DNA of 64,000 bases from Halorubrum salipaludis (GTDB taxonomy: Archaea > Halobacteriota > Halobacteria > Halobacteriales > Haloferacaceae). Where the stretch lies: contig NZ_NSKC01000001.1 in NCBI RefSeq assembly GCF_002286985.1, positions 1-64,000 on the forward strand, read 5' to 3'. The notes beneath the pieces are model-generated. The model ran no database searches, was not told the origin of the DNA, and saw nothing but the letters and a program-made list of their open reading frames with translations. Below are positions 50,188 to 58,505 of this stretch, piece by piece (position 1 is the first letter of the stretch; each line of letters starts with the position of its first letter). Made by a program: the position numbers and the translations under genes.

Positions 50188-52446
50188 ATGTCAACAAACG
50201 ATACAATCGAACTGGAGAAGATCCCTGGAATCGGCCCCAAGCGAGCGAAGGCGCTCCGCGTTGCTGGCTACGAGACGCTCGACGACCTGGAGGCGGCCAC
50301 GGAAGACGACCTCCGGGACGTCGCGATGTTCGACGACATCCTCGCTCGTGACATCAAAGCGACGGTCAGTCCGGACGACGAGCGCGTTGCGGTGAAACAG
50401 CCCAACGCCGTCACGCCGGACGACTGGCGAGTGACCAAGCGGCAACTGACCCACATCCGAACGTTGGCCGACGACGCCCCCCTGGAGCTGGACGCGGAGA
50501 CCGCGCTCGACCTCCGCGACCGGCTGGAGTTCGCCGTCGACCCCGACCTGCTCGACTTCCGGCGGGTCTGCGGACGCGTCGTCACCTACGACGCCGACAC
50601 CGACGAGTACCATCCCGTTCCGAACGCGACGGTCCACGTCGAGGACACCGACTGCTCGTTCCTCTCGCAGTTCCCGAGCGACTTGGGGTTGGGGTGGTTC
50701 TATCCGTACGACTGCACCCGCGAGACGATCGCGACGACGACGACCGACGAGTGCGGGGAGTTCTGCGTCTACGTCCCGACGTGGGACATCGACCGCGTAC
50801 TCTCCTTCCGGGAGGAGCGGCTCTGCCTGCCGGAGATCGCGAAGCCGCGGCTCCGAGACGTGTTGGAGCGGCCGGAGGTGTTCCCCGACCCGGTCCGTCC
50901 GCCGGACCTCCGACCGCGGCCGCGTCCGGACCCCCTCCCCGACCGGCTGTTCGACCCCGGCGTCCTCGAGCGGACCACCGAGCTGCTCGGCGACGCGGCC
51001 GTCCGCCGGCTCGGCGCGGGCACCGAGGGCGGCTCGTTCGGCGACCCGCGCCCGGACCTCGGGATCGACCTCGACCGGCCCGCCTTCCCCGACCCGCCGG
51101 AGCCGCCGACGCCGGAGGGGTTCCGGCGTCCGGAGCCGGACGAGCGGGTGGAGCTGCTCGGCGAGGAGCTCCCGGTCGACCGCGAGGTGCTCGGCGCGAT
51201 CGACCCCGACCGGTTCGTCGGCCCGTTCCTCGCGTGCACCGACGTGACCCTTCCGGAGTGGCGGACGATCGTCGACGTCCCCGACATCACGTTCCGCGTC
51301 ACGCAGGACGTCGACGGCGACGGCACCGAGGAGACGATCTACTCGGAGGGGTACTTCGACGTCCGCTGGGACGAGGCGGGCTCCGTCGACGTGGATCTCG
51401 TCGCGGACGACGAGGCAAACTCGATCCCGACCTGCGACGGGCTCACGCCCGAGAACGTCGAGTGCGACGGCCCGTCGATCGACTCCGTCGGCCTGATGCC
51501 GACGCGGGCCCCGATCTACGACGACGAGACGGGGTACGCGCGACGGATCAACCGCCCGAAACCGTCGGGGTCGACTAGCTCCCGGCCGGACGGCACCGCC
51601 CCGTTCTCCGGGACCCTCCAGCTGCACGGCTGCCACCGGTTCGAGGAAGCGGAGTACTACCGCGTGCTGTACTCCTACGAGGGCGGTCCCGAACAGCCGT
51701 TCACTGGCCACGAGTGGCACGCTCCCGCGATCGGCCGCGACCCGGTCCACGTCCAGCCGACGGGGTCCGACGGGTGGTACCCGATCCTCGATATCCCGTA
51801 CCTGGAGAGCTACTACGGCGAGTCGCTCGGCGACAACCCGCTGTTGTTCCCGTACTGGCTGTTGAACTGGAACACCCGCGGCTACCGGAACGGGACCTAC
51901 GAGGTGCGGCTCCAGCTCGGGGACGCGAACGGGGACCCGCTGTCGACGGCCTCCGCGAGGTACGCGATCGAGGTCGACAACCGGGCGCCGAACCTCGACA
52001 TCAGCCGACTCGCCTGGGGGAAGCTGTCGGATCCGGTCGAAAAATGGGACAACGACATCACGGAGTCGTGTCCGCAGATCAGACGGCCCGCCGGCGAGAA
52101 CATCGGGATCAAGGTGACGTTCAGAGCGTGGGGCGAACACTTCCGCAGCGTCCAAGCGAAGATGAACGGCTGTAACCGGAATCCGACGCTCTACCGTCCG
52201 TCGTCGGGGGGATCGAGCCAGTACTCGTACTGGCACGAGACGGTCGGCGACCGCAACCACCGGAAGACCGTCGCGTTCGAGGTGCCGTCGGGGTACCAGC
52301 AGGGCGCCTACCGGCTCCGACTGCGCGCCGTCAGCCGCGCGTTCAACCCGGCCGGCGGCAACAGCGGCCCGTCCACCAACTGGGAGTACGACAACGGCCG
52401 CATCGACACGTGGTTCACTCGGTCGATCAGCATCACGAACCAGTAA
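50188..52446 (+). CDS. Large HhH protein with beta-rich regulatory-like domain, function unknown
   Basis: This 752-aa protein begins with a helix-hairpin-helix module (EKIPGIGPKRAKALRVAGY, then LDDLEAATEDDL; about residues 8-60). A carboxypeptidase-regulatory-like beta domain follows (VCGRVVTYDADTDEYHPVPN, then NATVHVEDTDCSF and TTDECGEFCVYVPTWDIDRVL), and then a Pro/Arg/Asp-rich linker (about 230-330). Next comes ITFRVTQDVDGDGTEETIY, a calcium-like DxDGDG loop, and several further beta-rich segments to the C-terminus. I see no signal peptide or membrane helix. Similar HhH-plus-beta proteins occur in bacteria in large unstudied loci. A T-run (about 52493-52498) follows the stop. The start is ATG 50188 because it precedes the HhH module; an upstream in-frame ATG at 50140 is possible. 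Confidence 0.8.
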   Translation: MSTNDTIELEKIPGIGPKRAKALRVAGYETLDDLEAATEDDLRDVAMFDDILARDIKATVSPDDERVAVKQPNAVTPDDWRVTKRQLTHIRTLADDAPLELDAETALDLRDRLEFAVDPDLLDFRRVCGRVVTYDADTDEYHPVPNATVHVEDTDCSFLSQFPSDLGLGWFYPYDCTRETIATTTTDECGEFCVYVPTWDIDRVLSFREERLCLPEIAKPRLRDVLERPEVFPDPVRPPDLRPRPRPDPLPDRLFDPGVLERTTELLGDAAVRRLGAGTEGGSFGDPRPDLGIDLDRPAFPDPPEPPTPEGFRRPEPDERVELLGEELPVDREVLGAIDPDRFVGPFLACTDVTLPEWRTIVDVPDITFRVTQDVDGDGTEETIYSEGYFDVRWDEAGSVDVDLVADDEANSIPTCDGLTPENVECDGPSIDSVGLMPTRAPIYDDETGYARRINRPKPSGSTSSRPDGTAPFSGTLQLHGCHRFEEAEYYRVLYSYEGGPEQPFTGHEWHAPAIGRDPVHVQPTGSDGWYPILDIPYLESYYGESLGDNPLLFPYWLLNWNTRGYRNGTYEVRLQLGDANGDPLSTASARYAIEVDNRAPNLDISRLAWGKLSDPVEKWDNDITESCPQIRRPAGENIGIKVTFRAWGEHFRSVQAKMNGCNRNPTLYRPSSGGSSQYSYWHETVGDRNHRKTVAFEVPSGYQQGAYRLRLRAVSRAFNPAGGNSGPSTNWEYDNGRIDTWFTRSISITNQ

Positions 52447-52572
52447 CGCGCCGGGGCGTCCGGTCCGCGGTCGGCCGGCGAGGACGGCGCCGATTTTTTC
52501 CGAGGGGGAAGGGAGGGGAGAGGAGAGAGGAGACCGAAGCGACGCCCTACCGATCGCCGCCGTCAGTCGCGC

Positions 52573-53280
52573 TCAGTAGATCAGCTCGTCGTCGTTCTCG
52601 ACCATGTACAGCGTCCGGGCGGCGACGTTGACCGCGTGGTCGGCGACCCGTTCGAGGTCGCGGACCGCGAGCAGCGCGCGGGACACCTCGTCGAGCGAGG
52701 CCTCCAGCGCCTCGGCGTCGGCGTCTGCGCCGGTCTCGTCGGGCGCTCCCTCGTTGCGGGCGCGGTCGGCCTCCAGCAGCTCGCGGACGACCGCCTCGCT
52801 CGCGCGCCGACACCGCTCGTCGAAGTCGTCGTCGCGGGCCGCGATCTCGCGGCAGGCCTCGGCGTCGCCCGCCTCGTAGGCCGCGACCGCGTCGGCGACC
52901 ATCTCGCCCGCGTCCTCGCCCAGCTCGCGGAACTCCACGGCGGGGTGGACACCCCCGTCGGGGCCGCCGTAGCCCGCGAGGTTCGTCGCCAGATCGGCGA
53001 CGCGCTCGAGGTCGGTGATCACCTTGAACGAGGAGGTCACCAGCCGGAGGTCGCCCGCGACGGGCTGCTGGAGCGCGAGCAGCTCGGTGCACTCGTCCTC
53101 TAAGGCGAGGTACGTCTCGTTCACCTCGTAGTCGCCCTCGATGACTTCCTCGGCGAGCGCGTCGTCGCCGGTCGCGGCCGCCTCGATCGCGGACGCGTAC
53201 CGCTCGCCCACCAGTTCGCCCATCGCGACCACGTCGGCCCGGAGTTCGTCGAGCCGCTTCTGGTAGTTCTCGCGCGGCAT
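52573..53280 (-). CDS. phoU: PhoU phosphate-signalling protein
   Basis: This 235-aa protein has two tandem three-helix PhoU repeats. In each, the metal-contact helix reads like DLERVADLATNLAG (first repeat) or DLERVADHAVNVAA (second repeat), matching the E/DxxxD pattern. It dampens the Pst transporter and its signalling when phosphate is ample. Its ATG (53278-53280) directly precedes the pstB stop, so it is the last gene of the pstSCAB-phoU operon, the classical order. The middle carries an acidic insert (GAPDETGADADAEA). Confidence 0.95.
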   Translation of the reverse strand: MPRENYQKRLDELRADVVAMGELVGERYASAIEAAATGDDALAEEVIEGDYEVNETYLALEDECTELLALQQPVAGDLRLVTSSFKVITDLERVADLATNLAGYGGPDGGVHPAVEFRELGEDAGEMVADAVAAYEAGDAEACREIAARDDDFDERCRRASEAVVRELLEADRARNEGAPDETGADADAEALEASLDEVSRALLAVRDLERVADHAVNVAARTLYMVENDDELIY

Positions 53281-54111
53281 CTATCCGAACTTCCCCGTGA
53301 TGTAGTCCTCGACGCGCTGTTCCTCGGGGTCCTCGAAGATCTTCGTGGTGTCGTCGTACTCCACGAGCCGGCCGCCGGTGAGGAACACCGCGGTCCGGTC
53401 GGAGATCCGGGCCGCCTGCTGCATGTTGTGGGTGACGATGATCACGGTGTACTCCTCGGCGAGGTCGTCGATGAGGTCCTCGATCTTCGAGGCCGCGACG
53501 GGGTCGAGCGCGGAGGTCGGCTCGTCCATCAGGATGACCTCCGGGTCGGGCGCGATGGCGCGGGCGATACAGAGCCGCTGTTGCTGGCCGCCAGACAGCT
53601 CGAGCCCCGAGGAATCGAGCTGGTCTTTCACCTCGTCCCACAGCGCCGCGCCCTTCAGCGACTCCTTGACGCGGGCGTCGACATCGCCGTCGAACCCCTG
53701 GATCTTCAGGCCGTACGCGACGTTGTCACGGATCGACTTCGGGAACGGGTTCGGCTTCTGGAACACCATTCCGATCTTCCGCCGTAAGGCGACCGGGTCC
53801 ACGTCCGCGTCGTACACGTTCTTGCCGCCGAACTCGACGTCGCCCTCGACCCGGCAGATGTCGATCATGTCGTTCATCCGGTTGATACACCGGAGGAACG
53901 TCGACTTGCCGCAGCCCGACGGGCCGATCAGCGCGGTCACCCGGTTTTCGGGGATCTCCATCGACACGTCGTCGATCGCCTGTTCGTCGCCGTAGTAGAC
54001 GTTCAGGTCGCGCGCGGCGACCGCCGTCCGATCGGGCGCCACGGCGTGTTCGTCCGATCCGGTCTCTACATCCGTCGTGATGAGCGAGTCGCTCGATTCT
54101 GTGTTACTCAT
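53281..54111 (-). CDS. pstB: Phosphate ABC transporter ATPase PstB
   Basis: This 276-aa ABC ATPase has Walker A GPSGCGKS (63-70), Q-loop [10 protein letters not shown], signature LSGGQQQRL (172-180), Walker B VILMDEP (192-198) and the H-loop VTHNMQQ. It powers phosphate import with PstA and PstC. The first ~30 residues are an acidic haloarchaeal extension. One nucleotide separates its start from the pstA stop. Confidence 0.98.
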   Translation of the reverse strand: MSNTESSDSLITTDVETGSDEHAVAPDRTAVAARDLNVYYGDEQAIDDVSMEIPENRVTALIGPSGCGKSTFLRCINRMNDMIDICRVEGDVEFGGKNVYDADVDPVALRRKIGMVFQKPNPFPKSIRDNVAYGLKIQGFDGDVDARVKESLKGAALWDEVKDQLDSSGLELSGGQQQRLCIARAIAPDPEVILMDEPTSALDPVAASKIEDLIDDLAEEYTVIIVTHNMQQAARISDRTAVFLTGGRLVEYDDTTKIFEDPEEQRVEDYITGKFG

Positions 54112-54112
54112 G

Positions 54113-55897
54113 TTAGGTCCCCCGCTCCGCGCGGTTCCGCAGCAGTATCGCCGTGCCGTTCATGCCGACCAGGATGATTAACAGCGTGATCACGCCGGCC
54201 GCGACGACCCCGTACCGGAAGTCCGCCTGCGGGAAGCCGGCCCACGCGTAGATCTGCATCGGCATCGCGCTGTACTTATCGAAGAGGCTGTTCGGCGCGC
54301 TGAACACGGTCGTCGCCGCGCCGACCATGATGAGCGGCGCGGTCTCGCCGATCGCCCGCCCGAGCGCGAGGATCGTCCCGGTCAGGATCCCGGGGAACGC
54401 CTCCGGGAGGACGACGTTCTTCGTCGTCTGCCAGCGGGTCGCGCCCATCGCGTCCGACCCCCGCCGCAGGTCGTCCGGCACCGACCGGATCGCCTCCTGC
54501 GCGGAGATGATCGTGATCGGGAGGATGAGCAGCGACAGCGTCAGCGACACGGTCACCGCCGTCCCGTACCCCAGCCCGAGGAGGTTCGCGAACAGCCCGA
54601 GCCCGAGCAGTCCGTAGACCACCGACGGGATCGCGGCGAGGTTCGCGATGTTGATCTGGAGGAGCCGCGTCAGCGCGCCCACGATGCCGCTGTTGGCGGT
54701 GTACTCTTCGAGGAAGACGGAAGTGCCGACCCCGAGGAGGAACGACAGGACCGCCACCATCGCGATGATGATGACCGATCCGACGATCGCCGGGTACAGT
54801 CCGGCGTCCGCGGGCGTCCGCGACGGCGCCTCGGTGATGAACGAGCCGTCGATCCACGGGTCCGGCGCCGGAAAGCCGAACGCCTCGACGACGAGTGCGC
54901 CGACGAGCGCGCCGACGACGAGAAGCACCGGGAGGCCCAGCCCGATCACGCCGTCGCCGGCGTCGAAGACACGCTGGAGGTAGACGGCCGTCGGGACGCC
55001 GGCCACGGCGATCACCAGCAGCGCGTTCGGGCCGCCGACGCCGAGTCCGAGAATGCCTCCGAAGAGTCCGACGACGGTCGCGAGCGCGAGCGGGACGCCG
55101 CCCGCGGCGATCGCTTCGGTCCGGCTCCCGCGCGCGCCGACGACGAGCGCCCCCGCGGCCGCGATCGGGATCGCCAGCGTCCAGAGGTAGATGAACGCCG
55201 TCGTTGGGTACGTATCGATAACGGGGCGCAGGAACACCGCGACGAGCACGCCGACGATCCCGACCGGGACCGCAGCCGTGCTCGCCCCCGGGCGCTCTCG
55301 GAACCGACCGTACGCGTACGAGGCCAGCGCCGGGACGATCCCGAGCGTGTACGCGAGGAACCACAGCCGCGCGTCGAACACGAGGAAGAGGACCGCGAGC
55401 GCGAGTCCGATCGCCGTGCCGCCGATCAGTCGCCCGACGAGTCCGAACCCGACCCCGCCGACCCGTCCGCTACTTCCGACGTACGTGACGTACCCCGTCA
55501 GCGGGAAGACGACCACGAAGAGGTAGGCAAGCTGCCAGGAGAGCCGCGGGATCTGCGTCACGAACGCCTCGATAGCGGTGAAAACGACGGCGACGGCGAC
55601 GAGCCCGCCGCCGAGCACGCCGGCGGCCCGTCGCGTCAGCTCCCGGTCGTTCGCGCTGTAGAGACAGAAGGCGAGGAACGGGACGACCAGCGTGAGGAAG
55701 TACGTCAGCAGCCACTCGGGGCTGGCGTTCGTCAGGTCGAAGGCGTCGATCGTGACGTACACCAAGAGCACCGCGAGCGCGAAGATCCCGAGAACGCTCG
55801 CGCCGAGCGAGAGGTACTCGAAGATGATCCCGCGGACCCGGCTCACCTCGCCGAATCCCTCAGCGCTCGCGGTTCCTGTGTCGGTATCGGTCGCCAT
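54113..55897 (-). CDS. pstA: Phosphate ABC transporter permease PstA with extended N-terminal membrane region
   Basis: This 594-aa permease is about twice the usual PstA length. The C-terminal ~300 residues are the standard permease, with the ABC EAA-type loop [16 protein letters not shown] and the [20 protein letters not shown] region. The N-terminal ~290 residues add several pairs of hydrophobic helices with Ala/Gly/Val-rich sequence, forming an extra membrane domain. The start is ATG 55897, sharing a base with the pstC stop (TGATG). The extension could be a sensing or assembly module. I cannot tell how widespread it is from the window alone. Confidence 0.95.
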   Translation of the reverse strand: MATDTDTGTASAEGFGEVSRVRGIIFEYLSLGASVLGIFALAVLLVYVTIDAFDLTNASPEWLLTYFLTLVVPFLAFCLYSANDRELTRRAAGVLGGGLVAVAVVFTAIEAFVTQIPRLSWQLAYLFVVVFPLTGYVTYVGSSGRVGGVGFGLVGRLIGGTAIGLALAVLFLVFDARLWFLAYTLGIVPALASYAYGRFRERPGASTAAVPVGIVGVLVAVFLRPVIDTYPTTAFIYLWTLAIPIAAAGALVVGARGSRTEAIAAGGVPLALATVVGLFGGILGLGVGGPNALLVIAVAGVPTAVYLQRVFDAGDGVIGLGLPVLLVVGALVGALVVEAFGFPAPDPWIDGSFITEAPSRTPADAGLYPAIVGSVIIIAMVAVLSFLLGVGTSVFLEEYTANSGIVGALTRLLQINIANLAAIPSVVYGLLGLGLFANLLGLGYGTAVTVSLTLSLLILPITIISAQEAIRSVPDDLRRGSDAMGATRWQTTKNVVLPEAFPGILTGTILALGRAIGETAPLIMVGAATTVFSAPNSLFDKYSAMPMQIYAWAGFPQADFRYGVVAAGVITLLIILVGMNGTAILLRNRAERGT

Positions 55898-56868
55898 CAA
55901 TACTCCTCCCGGTAGCGTTGTGCGATGATGTCGCTGAGTACGTTCATTACGAGTGTCACCACGAACAGCGTGAGTCCGAGCGCGAACATCGAGTCGTACG
56001 GGATCGTCCCGCCGGTGAGGTCGCCGTTGGCGATCTGAACCATCGCGACGGTGATCGTCATCCCCGACTCCAAGAGCACGTCGGCCGGGTTGATGAAGGG
56101 GACTCCGAACGCCTCTTGGACCGCCGGCATCCGCGCCTGCGCACCCATCGCGACGACGACGATCATCGTCTCACCGATCGCACGCGACACCGCGAGGATG
56201 TATGAGGAGGCGATCCCGGAGATCGACGCGGGGACGACGATTCCCGTCGACACCTCGAACTTCGTCGCGCCGAGCCCGTAGCCGGCCTGTCGGAGGTCGT
56301 CGGGGACCGCGCTCATGGCGTCTTCGGATATCGACGACACCATCGGGATCGTCATGATCCCGACCATCAGCGCGGCCGACAGCGCGTTGAAGGTGCTCAT
56401 CTCCGGAAACAGGGTCGCTTTCAGCGCCGGCGTGATGTAGACCAGCGCGAAGTACCCGTACACGACCGTCGGGATTCCGGCGAGGATCTCCAAGAGCGGC
56501 TTGAGTATCGAGCGCGCGTTCGGCGTCGCGTACTCGCTCAGGTAGATCGCCGTGAGCGTCCCCACGGGAAGCGCGATGAACGCCGCCGTGATCGTCACGG
56601 TGATCGTTCCGATGACGAGCGGCACGATGCCGAACGACTGTCCGCCGCCCCGCGGATTCGGACTCCAGCTCGTGCTGGTCAGGAACTCGATGACCGGTAC
56701 CTCGGAGAAGAACACCACTGCGTCGTACAACAGCGTCGCGAAGATCGCGACCGTCGTGAGCAGGGTGACCGCCGCGCACGCGGCGAAGAGGCCACCGTAG
56801 GTTCCCTCCTTCAGTCGTGTGAGCCCGCTCTGGCGCTGGAGATCCGGACTCTCGGTACTCTCAGTCAC
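55897..56868 (-). CDS. pstC: Phosphate ABC transporter permease PstC
   Basis: This 323-aa inner-membrane permease has six predicted helices and a typical PstC layout. Landmarks are SPNPRGGGQSFGIVPLVIGT (split as GGGQSFGIVPLV), the GIPTVVYGYFAL segment, and the ABC loop AVSRAIGETMIVVVAMGAQ, which contacts PstB. It forms the channel with PstA. A gap of 57 nt separates it from pstS, so transcription from the pstS promoter or a weak internal one is possible. Confidence 0.97.
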   Translation of the reverse strand: MTESTESPDLQRQSGLTRLKEGTYGGLFAACAAVTLLTTVAIFATLLYDAVVFFSEVPVIEFLTSTSWSPNPRGGGQSFGIVPLVIGTITVTITAAFIALPVGTLTAIYLSEYATPNARSILKPLLEILAGIPTVVYGYFALVYITPALKATLFPEMSTFNALSAALMVGIMTIPMVSSISEDAMSAVPDDLRQAGYGLGATKFEVSTGIVVPASISGIASSYILAVSRAIGETMIVVVAMGAQARMPAVQEAFGVPFINPADVLLESGMTITVAMVQIANGDLTGGTIPYDSMFALGLTLFVVTLVMNVLSDIIAQRYREEY

Positions 56869-56925
56869 AACCAGTCGGGTATCGAACGCTGTCGTAAATC
56901 AATACACCGGTTCATGGCGCGGGCC

Positions 56926-57969
56926 TCAGCCCTGCGCCTGCTCGATCGCGTCCTCGAGGATCCCCATCTGCTCCTCCTGCGTCTCCTCGGTGGCGGGGAC
57001 GTACCCCACGTCGCCGGCGACGAGGTCCTCGTTCGTGGTCTGCTCGACGAAGTACCGGGCGAACTCCGCGACGTGTTCCTCCCCGAGCGACTCGATCGAG
57101 GGATAGGTGAACAGCGGCCGGGAGAGGGGAGTGTACTCGCCGCTCGATGCGGTCTCGAGGCTCGGCTCGACGGGCCCGTTGCCGTCGTCGATGCCGAGCG
57201 CCTTGAGCTGGTCGGGGTTCTGGAAGTAGTACGCGAAGCCGAAGTAGCCGATCGCGTACTCGCTGCCGGCGACCCCGGTGGCGATCTGGTTGTCCTGCTC
57301 CGTGGCCTGGTAATCGTCCGTGTGGCCGCGGTCCTCCAGGACGGACTCGATAAAGTAGTCGTACGTCCCCGATGTGTCGGCGGCGCCGAACCGCTCGATC
57401 TCCTCGTTCGGGAACTCGTCGCGGACCTGGTCCCACGTCTCGACGGCGTCCTCCTCCCAGATCGTCGCCAGCTCCTCGACGGTGAGCGAGTCGATCCAGT
57501 CCGCGTCGGGGTTGACGACCACCGTGAGCGCGTCGGTCGCGGCGATGAGCTCGACGTACTCGACGCCGTTGTCGGAACAGAGCTGCTGTTCCTCCTCCTT
57601 AATCGGGCGACTCGCGTTGTTGAAGTCGGTCTCGCCCACGCAGAAGAAGTTCGCGAATCCGCCGCCGGATCCCGTCGAGCTGATGTCTATAGAGACGTCC
57701 GCGTGGTCCGCGGAGAAGTCCTCGGCGACCGCGCTCATCAGCGGGAAGACGGTCGAGGAGCCGGCGATGTTGATCGAGCCGGACAGCGAGTCGGAGCCGT
57801 CGGAGCTACCGTCCGAACCGTCGGACCCGTCGGATCCACCGTCCGAACCGTCGCTTCCTTCGGTCTCCGTACACCCCGCGAGCGCCAGCGCGCCCGCGCC
57901 GGCGAGCGCCGTAAGTGATTTCCGACGAGTGATCCCCTCGGTATCCGCGTCGTGGCTTGATGCCATCAC
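56926..57969 (-). CDS. pstS: Phosphate-binding lipoprotein PstS
   Basis: This 347-aa periplasmic-type binding protein has a twin-arginine signal (TRRKSLTALAGAGALALAG) and a lipobox Cys about 33, followed by a GSDGSDGG linker. The mature part begins INIAGSSTVFPLMSAVAEDF, of which GSSTVFPL contacts phosphate, and continues with STGSGGGFANF and RPIKEEE. Phosphate is captured outside the membrane and passed to PstCA. A TATA box (57991-58000) fits a start at 57969. A TATA-containing palindrome lies upstream at 58042-58058. Confidence 0.97.
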   Translation of the reverse strand: MMASSHDADTEGITRRKSLTALAGAGALALAGCTETEGSDGSDGGSDGSDGSDGSSDGSDSLSGSINIAGSSTVFPLMSAVAEDFSADHADVSIDISSTGSGGGFANFFCVGETDFNNASRPIKEEEQQLCSDNGVEYVELIAATDALTVVVNPDADWIDSLTVEELATIWEEDAVETWDQVRDEFPNEEIERFGAADTSGTYDYFIESVLEDRGHTDDYQATEQDNQIATGVAGSEYAIGYFGFAYYFQNPDQLKALGIDDGNGPVEPSLETASSGEYTPLSRPLFTYPSIESLGEEHVAEFARYFVEQTTNEDLVAGDVGYVPATEETQEEQMGILEDAIEQAQG

Positions 57970-57990
57970 CTGACTGTGGGCGATTTCCGG

Positions 57991-58000
57991 TTAAATAGTA
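57991..58000 (-). promoter_or_regulatory. TATA box of the pst operon
   Basis: The minus strand reads TACTATTTAA, 22-31 nt before ATG 57969, which is leaderless spacing. It is the promoter of pstSCAB-phoU. Confidence 0.7.
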
Positions 58001-58041
58001 TGCTATGAGAGGTACGACTGACGCAGTATCGCTCCCCGGTG

Positions 58042-58058
58042 CTATATACACTATATAG
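58042..58058. promoter_or_regulatory. Palindrome CTATATA-CAC-TATATAG in the pstS divergent region
   Basis: Perfect 7-nt arms surround CAC, about 75 nt above the pstS start and 95 nt above the small gene at 58151. Each arm is itself TATA-like. It is a candidate phosphate-regulator site or a second bidirectional promoter. Confidence 0.5.
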
Positions 58059-58150
58059 ATCGCAGATCGCTCGGCGGCGGACCCGCGGGTGGACCGCCGC
58101 TCCGATCGTTCGGGCGTATTTTTAAGACCCTCCGGGCGAAGACCCCGACC

Positions 58151-58477
58151 ATGACCCCACCGACGGACCGGGACCGGATCCGGCTCTCGCTCTCCCGCGA
58201 GGAGGCGTGGATCGCCCACGACGCCCTCCTCGACGCGGGCGAGGCCGCGGCCGACGCCGGCGACGACGCCCCCGCGCAGTGCCGCCCGATCCGCCGCATC
58301 GAGTCCGGCCGCGCGCTCACCCCGGACGGCGCCGAACTCCTCCGCGACGCGCTGGTCGACTACCTCGGCGACGCTCCCGTCCGCGACCGTGCGCCGGGGC
58401 GAGCCCTGCTGGGGCGGGTGGACGACGCGGTCGAGTCGTCCGACCGCTCGGCGTCGGCCGCCGACTCGAACGCCTGA
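58151..58477 (+). CDS. Small acidic haloarchaeal protein, function unknown
   Basis: This 108-aa protein begins with RDRIRLSLSREEAWIAHDALL and is predicted mostly helical, with QCRPIRRIESG in the middle. It is soluble, with no motif I recognise. A TATA box (GTATTTTTAAGAC, about 58116-58128) gives leaderless expression from ATG 58151. Similar short proteins occur in other Halobacteria. It is divergent from pstS and might share its control, though that is only positional. Confidence 0.75.
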   Translation: MTPPTDRDRIRLSLSREEAWIAHDALLDAGEAAADAGDDAPAQCRPIRRIESGRALTPDGAELLRDALVDYLGDAPVRDRAPGRALLGRVDDAVESSDRSASAADSNA

Positions 58478-58505
58478 GTCGGGCGGACGGTCCGGTTCTC
58501 CCCGG

